DNA of 64,000 nt, from assembly GCF_000025605.1 (NCBI RefSeq), contig NC_013894.1:1287529-1351528 (forward strand), given 5' to 3'. The notes under the pieces are model-generated. The model was not told the origin of the DNA. It was given only the letters and a program-made list of their open reading frames with translations, and ran no database searches. Of the stretch, positions 53,593 to 62,228 are shown piece after piece (position 1 is the first letter of the stretch; each line of letters begins with the position of its first letter). Position numbers and translations under genes: made by a program. This DNA is from Thermocrinis albus DSM 14484 (GTDB lineage: Bacteria; Aquificota; Aquificia; Aquificales; Aquificaceae).

Positions 53593-55811
53593 GACCTTAC
53601 ATACACTCCCAGTAGATTGTCTATGTACTTCAGATAGGTTTCTCTGAGGTTCATGCTGAGGGCATGTTGATAAGCTCTATTTCCTATTCTTTCCCTCAGT
53701 TGGTGGTCCTTAAGGAGCATTTCCAGCTTTTGGATGTAGTCCTGAAAAGAGAAAGCCACAAAACCGTTTAAACCGTCCGTCACCCGCTCCCCAGCACCAC
53801 CTCTCCCACTTACCACTACAGGTAGACCGCTGGCCATAGCTTCGAGAACCACTTGACCGTATGTCTCCGTTTCGGAAGGGAAGAGGAAGATATCGGCACT
53901 GGCATACGCCGTTGCAAGGTCCTCACCTACAAGATAACCCACCAAGTGTAAGTTTTGAGGCTTGTTCTCCTCCAGTTGCTGACGATAAGGACCATCACCT
54001 ACCACCACGAAAGTATGTTGGGGAAAGGTTTTAGCCACCTCCACGAAGGTGTCCAAGTTCTTTTCTTTGCTCACTCTTCCTACGTAGAGGATCACCTTCC
54101 CGTGTACCTTTATCCCCAACTTCTGCCAGAAATTCTCCTGTCTCTTATAAGGGCTGAAGAGTTCTGTGTCCACTCCCCTTTCAAAGATTCTGATCTTAGC
54201 CTCCTCCACCCCTTTGGATACCAAAAGATCTCTGTAGTACTTGGAAGGTACAAAAATCCTATCACAGGCGTTGCACATATAAACCATCAAGGACCACAGG
54301 AACTCCTCCAGCTGAGGATCACCTGTGTATATCCTTGCGTAGGCTGGTATATCTGTATGGAAGGCGAAGGAAGTTCTCATACCGAGGACCTTGGCGGCTA
54401 CAAGAGCCAACACACCCAAAGGTCCGGGTGTGGCCACATGAAGGTGAGTGTAGTCCTTCAGCTTTCGGAAGACATCTACAGGAGCGGGAACTCTGATGGG
54501 AAAGTCCCTGTAGTAGGGCAGTGAGAACCGGTAAAACTCCTGTAGAGTCACCAGCTTAGGATCCTTACGGTGGTTGTCTCCTACTGTGATGACGTCAAGG
54601 GGTATGTTCTCCTCTTGGGCGATCTGTCTCACTAATGCTGCGGTACGTGCCACACCGTTTATCTCTTCGTAAGTGTCGGTAACATAGGCTAGCTTTACTT
54701 CTCTTGTAACGGGAACACCGAACCCTTTTATAACATCCAGTGCTCTTCTTTCTTCTTTCCTCTGTAGGTAGATAATACTCAGGTAGTAGATCTGAGACAG
54801 GAGAGCGAGGACAAAGTTTCCTAAGGTGGCGGAAGAGGGGTTTTTCAAAAGATTATCTAAGGTGAGGAAAGGTAGTCTTCTTATCAACTCGGCCGGCAGA
54901 CGATGACGCTGAAAGCTACCTTTCACTAAATGCCTCATGAGAAGAGCCATGATGGGGTCGTTGGAATCCATGAAAACGTAGTCCAGAAGATTTTTCACCT
55001 CCTCTGAGAGGGAATAGTTTCTCTTGACGAAGGTGTAAGTCACTTTACCTGTCATGTTTATAAGGCGCTCTTCACCCAGAGGTTCGGTCCTTACTTGAGT
55101 TCTTCCTTCCAAAAGAGCCTTTAGGAAATCCTCTTTGGAGTTGGCCTCCGCCTCTGTGTAAGTTCTCCCTACATCCATGCCTCCGTGGTCATCGCTTCCC
55201 GCTACAAAGGCTATAAAGTCTCTGTTTCTGAGAGGTTCAACACCATGTTTTTCTGCAAGAGCGTAAATTTTGTCCCATCCGGAGAATCTCTCCGCCAGCT
55301 CTATCTCCCACTGGGGTATCGCCGGACTTCTGGTCCCGTTTATGACCTCCCAGTTATCAAACAGTAAAACAAACTTCTCTACAAGTCTTTTGTTGAGTTT
55401 TGTATCCTGCACACCGTAAAGGGGGTGAGCAAGAGCGTGGGGTATGTTTTTTGCCTTCAGATATCTTACAAACTCATAGATGTTTTCCCTAAGTTTCATA
55501 AGTTCGTGATGGTCATTCTCTTCAAAGCCATAAACCAAAACGTGTACCTTTGCCTTTTCCTCAGGAAACATAACGGTGTACTCACACCCCAGGAAAACAT
55601 CCTTCATGTGGGCTATCTCCAAAACACCTTCTATAGTGTTATGATCCGTTATGGTGACAAAAGACATACCTCTCTCTTTGAGGAGATGGTATATCCTGAG
55701 GGGATCAGCATAACTCTCAGGACACCCAAGCAGAGCGCTCAACCACCCGCCGGGCATGTTGGATGCGCGGGAGTGAAGGTGCATGTCCACTTTCGCTAAA
55801 GATCTCCTCAT
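53589..55811 (-). CDS. PHP metallo-hydrolase - GT4 glycosyltransferase fusion
   Basis: 740 residues from ATG 55811. Residues 1-330 are a PHP domain: KVDMHLHSRAS, VTITDHNTIEGVLE, LAHPLYG and VAGSDDHGG supply the metal ligands. Residues 380-740 are GT4: LHVATPGPLGVLAL, VPSKYYRDLLV, ILYVGRVSKEKNLDTFVEV and FPSETETYGQVVLEAMASGLPVV. Fusions of this kind occur next to diglucosyl/sulfoquinovosyl-type lipid synthesis genes. The first 95 bases overlap the DUF2334 gene in another frame. Confidence 0.88.
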   Translation of the reverse strand: MRRSLAKVDMHLHSRASNMPGGWLSALLGCPESYADPLRIYHLLKERGMSFVTITDHNTIEGVLEIAHMKDVFLGCEYTVMFPEEKAKVHVLVYGFEENDHHELMKLRENIYEFVRYLKAKNIPHALAHPLYGVQDTKLNKRLVEKFVLLFDNWEVINGTRSPAIPQWEIELAERFSGWDKIYALAEKHGVEPLRNRDFIAFVAGSDDHGGMDVGRTYTEAEANSKEDFLKALLEGRTQVRTEPLGEERLINMTGKVTYTFVKRNYSLSEEVKNLLDYVFMDSNDPIMALLMRHLVKGSFQRHRLPAELIRRLPFLTLDNLLKNPSSATLGNFVLALLSQIYYLSIIYLQRKEERRALDVIKGFGVPVTREVKLAYVTDTYEEINGVARTAALVRQIAQEENIPLDVITVGDNHRKDPKLVTLQEFYRFSLPYYRDFPIRVPAPVDVFRKLKDYTHLHVATPGPLGVLALVAAKVLGMRTSFAFHTDIPAYARIYTGDPQLEEFLWSLMVYMCNACDRIFVPSKYYRDLLVSKGVEEAKIRIFERGVDTELFSPYKRQENFWQKLGIKVHGKVILYVGRVSKEKNLDTFVEVAKTFPQHTFVVVGDGPYRQQLEENKPQNLHLVGYLVGEDLATAYASADIFLFPSETETYGQVVLEAMASGLPVVVSGRGGAGERVTDGLNGFVAFSFQDYIQKLEMLLKDHQLRERIGNRAYQHALSMNLRETYLKYIDNLLGVYVRS

Positions 55812-56484
55812 AGCTAACAAACCTCCTCTCTTTTTTTACTTGGTTCAAAACCCAACGCCAGATGGTTATCTTCCTCTTATCCCTCATATCTTTTGCGTGG
55901 ATGGCAAGCCTGATCAGTTTTAGAGATCTGTTCCTACGCAACAGAGAAGGCATGGCCAGTATACTTACAAAGGACAGCACGTACCTGTTGGCGAAGGTTA
56001 AACTGCTGGAGTGGATCTCCCTGTTGGTCTCTAGATCCTTTATCACCTTCCTTAGACCCAGGAACCTTATTCCGAAAGCGTACAACACATCCTCAAGATA
56101 CGGGTTATCTATCCAAGCGGGAGGGACAAAGACCTTACTGTGAAGGCCCACCTTCTGCATGATATCTAAGGCCTTCTCTACGCTTCTGTAAGTTTCCGTC
56201 AGATCCTTCTTAAAAAACTCCCCCTCCCTGTAGGTTTTGATAACTGTTTGCCAGTAAAAGGGTGAGCTGTGAGTAAAACCGTGTATTACAACCTCCTGAC
56301 CCAGCCCCTTTATGAAGCTGACCCAGTCCTGAAACTGGTCAATGGGATACCTCCCTTGAAAGTTGGGAATTACCAAAAGGGAAAACTTCCTAACACCCAC
56401 GGTCTTCAGAAGATGCAGGGTGGTGTATATTTCCTCTTCGTAGTGAGGTGTCACGTCGTGAAGTTCCACCAAGGCGCTTAACAT
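55717..56484 (-). CDS. DUF2334-type polysaccharide deacetylase-like protein
   Basis: 255 residues from ATG 56484 (GGAGGT 9 bases upstream; an earlier ATG overlaps the ribosome site). LVELHDVTPHYEEEI (metal Asp), LVIPNFQG, VVIHGFTHSSP (HxxxH-type site) and FVPPAWID are the DUF2334 motifs. First gene of the minus-strand phosphate-type operon, 39 bases after a Pho box. Its 3' end overlaps the PHP-glycosyltransferase gene by 95 bases. Confidence 0.85.
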   Translation of the reverse strand: MLSALVELHDVTPHYEEEIYTTLHLLKTVGVRKFSLLVIPNFQGRYPIDQFQDWVSFIKGLGQEVVIHGFTHSSPFYWQTVIKTYREGEFFKKDLTETYRSVEKALDIMQKVGLHSKVFVPPAWIDNPYLEDVLYAFGIRFLGLRKVIKDLETNREIHSSSLTFANRYVLSFVSILAMPSLLRRNRSLKLIRLAIHAKDMRDKRKITIWRWVLNQVKKERRFVSYEEIFSESGHAPSLPRIQHARRVVERSAWVS

Positions 56485-56522
56485 CACCTTTTCACCTCCC
56501 ATTTTTCACGTTAAGGGATTTG

Positions 56523-56561
56523 TGTTAAGGAAGTTTTAAGCTTTAGTTAAGAGACGGTTAA
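56523..56561 (-). promoter_or_regulatory. Pho box upstream of the DUF2334-glycosyltransferase operon
   Basis: Minus strand TTAACC, TTAACT, TTAAAA, TTAACA at exact 11-bp period, with a further TTAACG 8 bases on. Same order of hexamers and same 39-bp length as the site before phoX. It also overlaps the -35 area of the divergent prenyl synthase gene. Confidence 0.75.
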
Positions 56562-56566
56562 TGTGT

Positions 56567-56572
56567 TATAGT
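56567..56572 (+). promoter_or_regulatory. Putative -10 element of the polyprenyl synthase gene
   Basis: TATAGT with 8 bases to the ATG at 56581; no ribosome binding site, consistent with a leaderless transcript. The -35 would fall inside the Pho-box array. Confidence 0.4.
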
Positions 56573-56580
56573 TATTCCAC

Positions 56581-57483
56581 ATGCTCATGCTAGAGCAGTT
56601 GGAGAGATCCATAACAGAGTTCTTGATGCCGGAGGTAAAGACGGTACTGGAGATAGGTAACTACATAGCCTCGGCCGGTGGCAAGAGGGTTAGGCCTATC
56701 CTCATGTTGGAGACAGCCCGTATGCTGGGAGGAGATACCGAAAGACTGATACCTCTCGCTGTAGGTATAGAGTACATTCACATGGCTTCTCTGCTGCATG
56801 ACGATGTGGTGGATGGAGCGGACGTAAGAAGAGGTAGACCCTCCGCCAACAGAGTTTTTGGAAACCCGATAGTGGTACTCACAGGTGACTATATGTACGC
56901 GCGAGCCCTGTGGCTTTATTCCCTCTATGGAAATATGAAGTCGATAGAGATAGTAAGCAGAGCCGTCATGCAGATGGCAGAAGGTCAAGTACTGGAACTG
57001 CTTCACATAGGCAAGATAATAGACGAAGAAACTTACCTGCGCATAGTGGATGGTAAGACAGGTGCCCTCTTTGGAGCCAGTATGGGAGTAGGTGCTCTTA
57101 TGAGCGGTTATCCGGGATTTGAGGAGTTTTACCGTATGGGTGTGAAAGTGGGAAGAGCCTTTCAGATGGTGGACGACGCCCTTGACTATATAGGAGATCA
57201 GAAAGTTATGGGTAAACCTGCGGGCAATGATCTGAGGGAAGGTAAGTGTACTTATCCTCTCCTCTCGGTACTACACACCATGGACAGGAGTAAGCTGGAA
57301 GAATCTCTGAGAAAAGGAGACGTAGAGGAGATAAGATCAAAGGTGGTAGAGCTGGGGGGAGTTGAAAAAACCAAAAGCAGAGCAAAGAAAGAGATAGAGG
57401 AGGTGATATCTTATCTCAAGAGTTTTCCCCAGAGTGATAAACTCATAGAGCTTCTCGTCTCTCTTGTAGAGAGGGTTCGTTGA
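56581..57483 (+). CDS. ispB: Trans-polyprenyl diphosphate synthase
   Basis: 300 residues. GGKRVRPILMLE, first aspartate-rich motif LLHDDVVDGADVRRG, DYMYARAL, KTGALFGAS and second motif MVDDALDYIGD. Adds isopentenyl units to make the long side chain of the quinone (menaquinone/demethylmenathiazol-type in this group) or a related chain; product length cannot be read. The gene is divergent from the Pho-box operon and convergent with the flagellar cluster (4 bases between stops). Confidence 0.92.
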   Translation: MLMLEQLERSITEFLMPEVKTVLEIGNYIASAGGKRVRPILMLETARMLGGDTERLIPLAVGIEYIHMASLLHDDVVDGADVRRGRPSANRVFGNPIVVLTGDYMYARALWLYSLYGNMKSIEIVSRAVMQMAEGQVLELLHIGKIIDEETYLRIVDGKTGALFGASMGVGALMSGYPGFEEFYRMGVKVGRAFQMVDDALDYIGDQKVMGKPAGNDLREGKCTYPLLSVLHTMDRSKLEESLRKGDVEEIRSKVVELGGVEKTKSRAKKEIEEVISYLKSFPQSDKLIELLVSLVERVR

Positions 57484-57486
57484 AGT

Positions 57487-57723
57487 TCAGAGGGTGTCCT
57501 TAAAGCGCCTTACGTTGACGAGAGCCTCTGCTATCCTGTTCCTAGCTTTCTCTAACTCTTCCAGCATCTGGTTCAGAACTCTGTAACATGCGTTGGCTTC
57601 CTCTAAGGACATACCATCCACGGGCGTATCCTTCAACTTATCCAGAACCTCCAAAAGCCGGTCCCAGTCACCAGCCTTAAGACAGACTTCGGCTTCAAGG
57701 AGAAGTTTCCTGAACTCTTCCAT
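57487..57723 (-). CDS. FliT-like small flagellar protein
   Basis: 78 residues, all helical (EEFRKLLLEAEVCLKAGDWDRLLEVLDKLKD; LEELEKARNRIAEALVNV). Size, helix content and position right after fliS fit a FliT-type chaperone of the filament-cap export pathway, but sequence identity to FliT is not obvious. RBS GAGGAG before the ATG; overlaps fliS by 29 bases. Confidence 0.55.
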   Translation of the reverse strand: MEEFRKLLLEAEVCLKAGDWDRLLEVLDKLKDTPVDGMSLEEANACYRVLNQMLEELEKARNRIAEALVNVRRFKDTL

Positions 57724-58093
57724 ATATACTCCTCTCGGCTTCTTCCCAGCCTTCCCTAAGATCCAACAGTATACGGACCCACTTCTCCAAAATATCCGCT
57801 CTTTCTGTAAGAGCTACCAGGGTAAGGTTGTCCAGCAAAAGCTGGTATATATGGTGTAGATTCTTGGCTATATCACCCCCTTTTTCTATATCCAGTGTGG
57901 CATCCAGATAGCTCACTATCTGTGTTACCTTGCCCAGAGCCTCGTGGGCCCTCTTTCTTTCTTCCTCCGAAACAGAAGAACGACCGAAGATCTCTACGGC
58001 TTCCTCCAGAGACCTTATAGCTCTATCGTAAAGCAGAATGATCCTCCTAATAGGATTTGCTCCCATTACCATATTCTCCAGATAAGGATTCAT
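57695..58093 (-). CDS. fliS: Flagellar export chaperone FliS
   Basis: 132 residues. MNPYLENMVMGANPIRRIILLYDRAIRSLEEA is the conserved FliS N-terminus; YLDATLDIEKGGDIAKNLHHIYQLLLDNL matches the flagellin-binding helices. It holds flagellin C-termini unfolded before export. Overlaps fliD by ATGA. Confidence 0.93.
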   Translation of the reverse strand: MNPYLENMVMGANPIRRIILLYDRAIRSLEEAVEIFGRSSVSEEERKRAHEALGKVTQIVSYLDATLDIEKGGDIAKNLHHIYQLLLDNLTLVALTERADILEKWVRILLDLREGWEEAERSIYGRVQETSP

Positions 58094-59394
58094 CGCCTTC
58101 CTCCCTGTATATCGGATAAGCTTACCATAAAGGTGTTCAGCCTCTGTCTCAACTCTTCCATCTGTGCCATAAGGGATTCTATTTTGGAAAACTCTAACCT
58201 GAGGCGTTTTTCTTCCTCCTGAAGCTGCTGTTGAAGCTCTTGTGCTACACTGTTTATTCTTTCTTCCCTCTGGCGGTAGTCATCCACAAACCTCTGCAGG
58301 TCTGTGTAAATGTCATGAAGGAAGCTCCCCATAGAACCCTTAAGAGATGTAAGTATGTCTCTCAGTTGTGTCTCCTGCATAGTATTCACTTTATCCAGCT
58401 GGAGGGAGAGGGTACCATCCTCTGTGTAATACACGATCCCTCCCTTAAAGAGGGTGTCCAGGAAGGATGACAAGTTTCTCTTTATTCCCGTCACCGATGC
58501 ATCTCCTTGAAAAGTTGCCCTTATCCCCGTCATGCTGTTTATCTGCCTGACCACCTTGTTGTAACTCTCCACAAAGTTTCTCAAAAAGCCCTCAATACCA
58601 GATCTGTCTCTCACCACGCTGATGACCGCCGTACCTACCTTCTGGACACTCAGGGTAATGCCTTGCACCACGTCCCTTACAACACCTGTAGGACTCACTA
58701 TCTGCAGGTTACCTATCTGCAGGCGGGTGTTCTTCGCCTGCTGTATAGGGTTGTTGTAATCCAGGTCACCCACACTGAGAGAGGTGAAGTTCAAAGATAT
58801 GACAGTGTTCCCTACAGAGGTCTCTTTGGTGCTAGCACCTTCATCTTTCTCCGACAGCATGAGTTTGTAAAGGTTTCCATCGTAGAGGACGCTGGCGGTT
58901 ACCCTGGAGCCTGCCTTGGCATTTATGATGTTAACAAGGTCCTGCAACGTACCACTGCCATCACCTACGTAAAAGGATTCCACCGTGCTACCTGTATCGT
59001 ACTTAACCGACAGACCGCTCCAGTTTACAGTACTCTGTAAACTCTGAACACCCCCTGTAGAAACGAGAACCTCCCTCTGGGGTGTTTGCTGGACGTTTAC
59101 GTTAAAGGTCACCTCAGGGGCGTTTGCAGAAACATCCACTGTAACAACAGAGGGATCAGAAGAGCTCCCTATCTTGGTTCTCAAAAGACCATCTATGTTG
59201 AGTCCTTCCAAGAGGTCCCTGAGTTCTCTCACTGCCGACGCCAGGTTGGAAAGATCTTCTCTCTTCTTGGCCAGAAGTGAACTTTCCTGCGCCATCCTCT
59301 GTAAAGGTAAGGACTTCATCCTGAGGATCTGGTCCACCAGTGAACCCCAATCCCACCTCCCCGTAAGATTACTGAAATACACTTCCCCAGCCAC
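58090..59394 (-). CDS. fliD: Flagellar filament cap protein FliD
   Basis: 434 residues from GTG 59394, chosen because GGAGG stands 6 bases upstream and it begins 1 base after the flaG stop. MAGEVYFSNLTGRWDWGSLVDQILRM starts the conserved FliD N-terminal domain; the C-terminal coiled coil (QEEEKRLRLEFSKIESLMAQMEELRQRL) ends the protein. FliD forms the cap under which flagellin subunits fold. Confidence 0.92.
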   Translation of the reverse strand: MAGEVYFSNLTGRWDWGSLVDQILRMKSLPLQRMAQESSLLAKKREDLSNLASAVRELRDLLEGLNIDGLLRTKIGSSSDPSVVTVDVSANAPEVTFNVNVQQTPQREVLVSTGGVQSLQSTVNWSGLSVKYDTGSTVESFYVGDGSGTLQDLVNIINAKAGSRVTASVLYDGNLYKLMLSEKDEGASTKETSVGNTVISLNFTSLSVGDLDYNNPIQQAKNTRLQIGNLQIVSPTGVVRDVVQGITLSVQKVGTAVISVVRDRSGIEGFLRNFVESYNKVVRQINSMTGIRATFQGDASVTGIKRNLSSFLDTLFKGGIVYYTEDGTLSLQLDKVNTMQETQLRDILTSLKGSMGSFLHDIYTDLQRFVDDYRQREERINSVAQELQQQLQEEEKRLRLEFSKIESLMAQMEELRQRLNTFMVSLSDIQGGRR

Positions 59395-59395
59395 A

Positions 59396-59740
59396 TTAAA
59401 CCTCCTTCTCAAAAAGTATACCCAACATCTCGTCAATCTTTCTCATCAGATCTAGAATGTACTCAGGGGGTATCTGTCTTATCACCTTCCCAGTGTCCCT
59501 CTCCACTATCCTAACTACGGGTATGTCCAGTTCCCTGTCTATGTCTATCCTTAGATAAGTGTTGAGAAGGTCAAACTTCTCCTTTACCTCTTTCATAACC
59601 TTCATGAGTTCATCTATCGCTCTGGTAGTTTGGGTAGCGTCTCTCTCCTTCGTGTTGTTGGAGTGATTCGTAACGTTCTGCTGTTGTAGATCCGGTATCT
59701 GTGGTTGTGGGAGAAAACTGTTCTCTACTTTGTTCACCAT
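59396..59740 (-). CDS. flaG: FlaG-family flagellar protein
   Basis: 114 residues. The C-terminal part DIPVVRIVERDTGKVIRQIPPEYILDLMRKIDEMLGILFEKEV is the FlaG domain; the N-terminal 40 residues are low-complexity (Q/N/T). FlaG affects filament length in other bacteria. RBS AGGAGGTG follows directly after a perfect hairpin. Confidence 0.9.
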   Translation of the reverse strand: MVNKVENSFLPQPQIPDLQQQNVTNHSNNTKERDATQTTRAIDELMKVMKEVKEKFDLLNTYLRIDIDRELDIPVVRIVERDTGKVIRQIPPEYILDLMRKIDEMLGILFEKEV

Positions 59741-59754
59741 AGGTCACCTCCTAG

Positions 59755-59774
59755 GGAAGGGAGGACCCTTCCCC
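59755..59774 (-). terminator. Hairpin between flagellin and flaG
   Basis: GGGAAGGG-TCCT-CCCTTCCC on the minus strand, 11 bases after the flagellin stop. No T tract follows, so partial termination, 3'-end protection of fliC mRNA, or masking of the flaG ribosome site are all possible. Confidence 0.5.
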
Positions 59775-59785
59775 TCTGGAGGATT

Positions 59786-61318
59786 TTACCTGAGGAGTTG
59801 AAGAACCATCTGAGGAAGCTGGTTTGCCTGTGCCAGCATTGCCATGGATGCCTGCATCTTTATCTGCAGTTTGGTGAAACTGGACATCTCCTGGGCGTAG
59901 TCTGTGTTCCTTATAACATTCTCCGCTTCCTGCGTGTTATCTAACGCCGTCTTTTGAGCATCAAATATGGACTGAAGGTTGTTCATCACAGCACCTATCT
60001 GGGCTCTCACTTTATCCACCTTCTGTTGCGCTTTCTTTACTATGAGAAGTGCTTGCTCAGCACCCGTGTTATCCATAACGCTGATGGTATACAGATTCTT
60101 AAAGGTGGGTGTCGTGCTGGTAATTCCCAACCCGCCTAGGCCTGTTGATATGCTTACGGAGAAGGAATCGGTTCCAGCTATGTTCAGCTGACCTACTTTT
60201 ACAGCATACACAGAAGAGCCGTTAGCAGTAACCTGCTGTGCTTGGGCACCCTGAAGTATTTGATCCAGGTTTACCGTGACGGAACCATTGGCACCGAAGG
60301 TGGCGCCCGTTACGGTTGCCTCTACAGCTATGGTCTCACCGTTGGTGGTCTTTAACACAAGTCTTCCATTATCTATGGAGGCGGTGATGGGGGCGCCTGA
60401 CGCACTGGCTTGGCTGTTTATCGCGTCCACCAACTGTTGGAGGGTCGTTGTCTCGTTAAGGCCGCTTATAGAGAACACAGGAGTGGTGCTACTACCTACG
60501 TAGAAGTTTAAAGTTACACTTGCACCGGATGCATTATTGTAGGTTACTAAGGAGGTAAAGGTATTGGCAACGCTTCTGTTGGTAGCTGTGGCCTCAATAC
60601 CCATGGACTGAAGGGTAGGGTTGTTGTTGATGTTCTTAGCCACCGTAGCCGCATCCACAAGACCCGGTCCATAACCTGATGTGCCACCCACAACATACTG
60701 ACCAGCAACCTGTAGATACTCATTAGCATCTACCGTAAAATCCGTATTCGTGGTAGGAAGGGCTGTGGCACCAGAATACACGTTGCCGCTACCCGTTACC
60801 ATATAAGCACCTAAGGACTGTGCTCTCACGTCACCTATAGACACAAGAACTGTCTGATTCATCCTCGGACCATAGTGAATGTACTTGTTGGTGAAACTTC
60901 CATCCAAGAGCTTTATACCGTTGTACTCCGTATCGGTACCTATTTTCTGTATGGCATCCACCAAGTTGTTTATCTCTTGCTGGAGAGATGCCCTGGCGTT
61001 GGGGTCGTTTATGTCGTTGGCTGCACTGAGGGCTCTGCTGTATATGGCCCTAAGTCTGTCGAAGATCTGACCTGCCGCGTTCTCAGCAATTCTCAAGGAG
61101 GAGATACCGGTCTGTATGTTTTGGTTTCCCCTTTCCAATCCTGCAGCTACGATAGATAGCTGGTCTGCTATAAACAAGCCTGCGGCATCGTCCGAGGCAT
61201 CTAGGATCCTCATGCCCGTAGACAATCTTAGGAGGGATTTGTTCATCTCCCTCTCGTTACGTAGTATGGCGGTGTGTGTGGATGCGGCCTCATAATTAAA
61301 GTTTACACGCAGCGCCAT
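59786..61318 (-). CDS. fliC: Flagellin
   Basis: 510 residues. Conserved D0/D1 N-terminus (MALRVNFNYEAASTHTAILRNEREMNKSLLRLSTGMRI, SDDAAGLFIADQL, NIQTGISSLRIAENA) and C-terminus (KVDKVRAQIGAVMNNLQSIFDAQ, MASFTKL-like SSFTKLQIKMQASMAMLAQANQLPQMVLQLL). The central about 280 residues are a Ser/Thr/Gly-rich variable region. Strong RBS AAGGAGGTG and a sigma-28 promoter upstream. Confidence 0.95.
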   Translation of the reverse strand: MALRVNFNYEAASTHTAILRNEREMNKSLLRLSTGMRILDASDDAAGLFIADQLSIVAAGLERGNQNIQTGISSLRIAENAAGQIFDRLRAIYSRALSAANDINDPNARASLQQEINNLVDAIQKIGTDTEYNGIKLLDGSFTNKYIHYGPRMNQTVLVSIGDVRAQSLGAYMVTGSGNVYSGATALPTTNTDFTVDANEYLQVAGQYVVGGTSGYGPGLVDAATVAKNINNNPTLQSMGIEATATNRSVANTFTSLVTYNNASGASVTLNFYVGSSTTPVFSISGLNETTTLQQLVDAINSQASASGAPITASIDNGRLVLKTTNGETIAVEATVTGATFGANGSVTVNLDQILQGAQAQQVTANGSSVYAVKVGQLNIAGTDSFSVSISTGLGGLGITSTTPTFKNLYTISVMDNTGAEQALLIVKKAQQKVDKVRAQIGAVMNNLQSIFDAQKTALDNTQEAENVIRNTDYAQEMSSFTKLQIKMQASMAMLAQANQLPQMVLQLLR

Positions 61319-61359
61319 CTCTACACCTCCTTAAAGGTTTTTCCGTTTCCTGTATATCT

Positions 61360-61386
61360 TTATCGGAACCTTTGGTAAAAGGTTAA
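61360..61386 (-). promoter_or_regulatory. Sigma-28 (FliA) promoter of flagellin
   Basis: Minus strand TTAA, exactly 15 bases, TCCGATAA, close to the consensus TAAA-N15-GCCGATAA, about 42 bases before the fliC ATG. Confidence 0.8.
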
Positions 61387-61391
61387 GGGAG

Positions 61392-61397
61392 TATAAT
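61392..61397 (+). promoter_or_regulatory. -10 element of the metal-transporter permease gene
   Basis: TATAAT, 9 bases before the ATG at 61407, again predicting a nearly leaderless mRNA. The -35 is poorly conserved. Confidence 0.45.
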
Positions 61398-61406
61398 GCT
61401 ACACCT

Positions 61407-62228
61407 ATGGACAGCTTTCTAGAATACGCTTACAGGGGACTGCTGGCAGGCATCCTCATAGGTGCGTCCTCCTCTGCCGTTGGCCTGTATCTTATCGTAA
61501 AACGACTTTCCATGTTGGGAGCAGGCCTCTCTCACGCTGCCTTCGGCGGTATAGCTCTCGCTCTTCTTTTAGGTACTGACCCTACCCTCTTTACCGTACC
61601 TTACACCGTGTTGGTGGGTTTTCTCTTACAGCTTCTTATAGATAAGAAGGGTGTACCGGCTGATACAGTAGTGTCCTTGGTCTTCTCAGGTGGTGTTGCC
61701 TTAGCCCTCATCCTCATATCTGTAAGTGACCAGGCAGGTGTGGGTGTACAGTCCTACCTGTTTGGAAGTGTTCTTACGGTGAGTGATGGTGAACTCCTCT
61801 TATCCCTTTTGATCTCTGCCACCACCTTCATCTTTCTTACGGTGAACTACAGAAAACTCTTTATGATCCTCTTTAACGAAGAACTGGCACGTTTGAAGGG
61901 TGTGAAAGTGGGATGGATGAACTACTCTTTAGTGATGGTAGCATCAGCCAACATAGCTCTGTCCATAAAAGTGGCAGGGATAGTGCTGTCCTCTTCCTTT
62001 GTGGCTATTCCTCCCATGACAGCTCTCCTCGTGTCACCCTCTTTCTTCTGGACCCTAGTCTTCTCCCTCCTCTTCTCTTCGGCGTCCGTACTACTGGGCA
62101 TAGCGGTATCCATAATCTACGATCTTCCTCCCAGTGGTGCCATTGTACTGGTTATGATTCTCTTCTTCTTAATGGCCGGAGGATACAGGCGGGTAAAGAC
62201 AGGCAAAGGGTTTCAGATTAACCTTTAG
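61407..62228 (+). CDS. Zinc/manganese ABC transporter permease (ZnuB/MntB-like)
   Basis: 273 residues, eight predicted membrane helices. Typical motifs: GLLAGILIGASSSAVGLYLIVKRLSMLGAGLSHAAFGGIAL, DTVVSLVFSGGVALALIL, VKVGWMNYSLVMVASANIALSIKVAGIVLSSSFVAIPPMTALL. The partner ATPase and binding protein are not next to it. The 3' end overlaps folK by 60 bases on the opposite strand. Confidence 0.9.
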   Translation: MDSFLEYAYRGLLAGILIGASSSAVGLYLIVKRLSMLGAGLSHAAFGGIALALLLGTDPTLFTVPYTVLVGFLLQLLIDKKGVPADTVVSLVFSGGVALALILISVSDQAGVGVQSYLFGSVLTVSDGELLLSLLISATTFIFLTVNYRKLFMILFNEELARLKGVKVGWMNYSLVMVASANIALSIKVAGIVLSSSFVAIPPMTALLVSPSFFWTLVFSLLFSSASVLLGIAVSIIYDLPPSGAIVLVMILFFLMAGGYRRVKTGKGFQINL

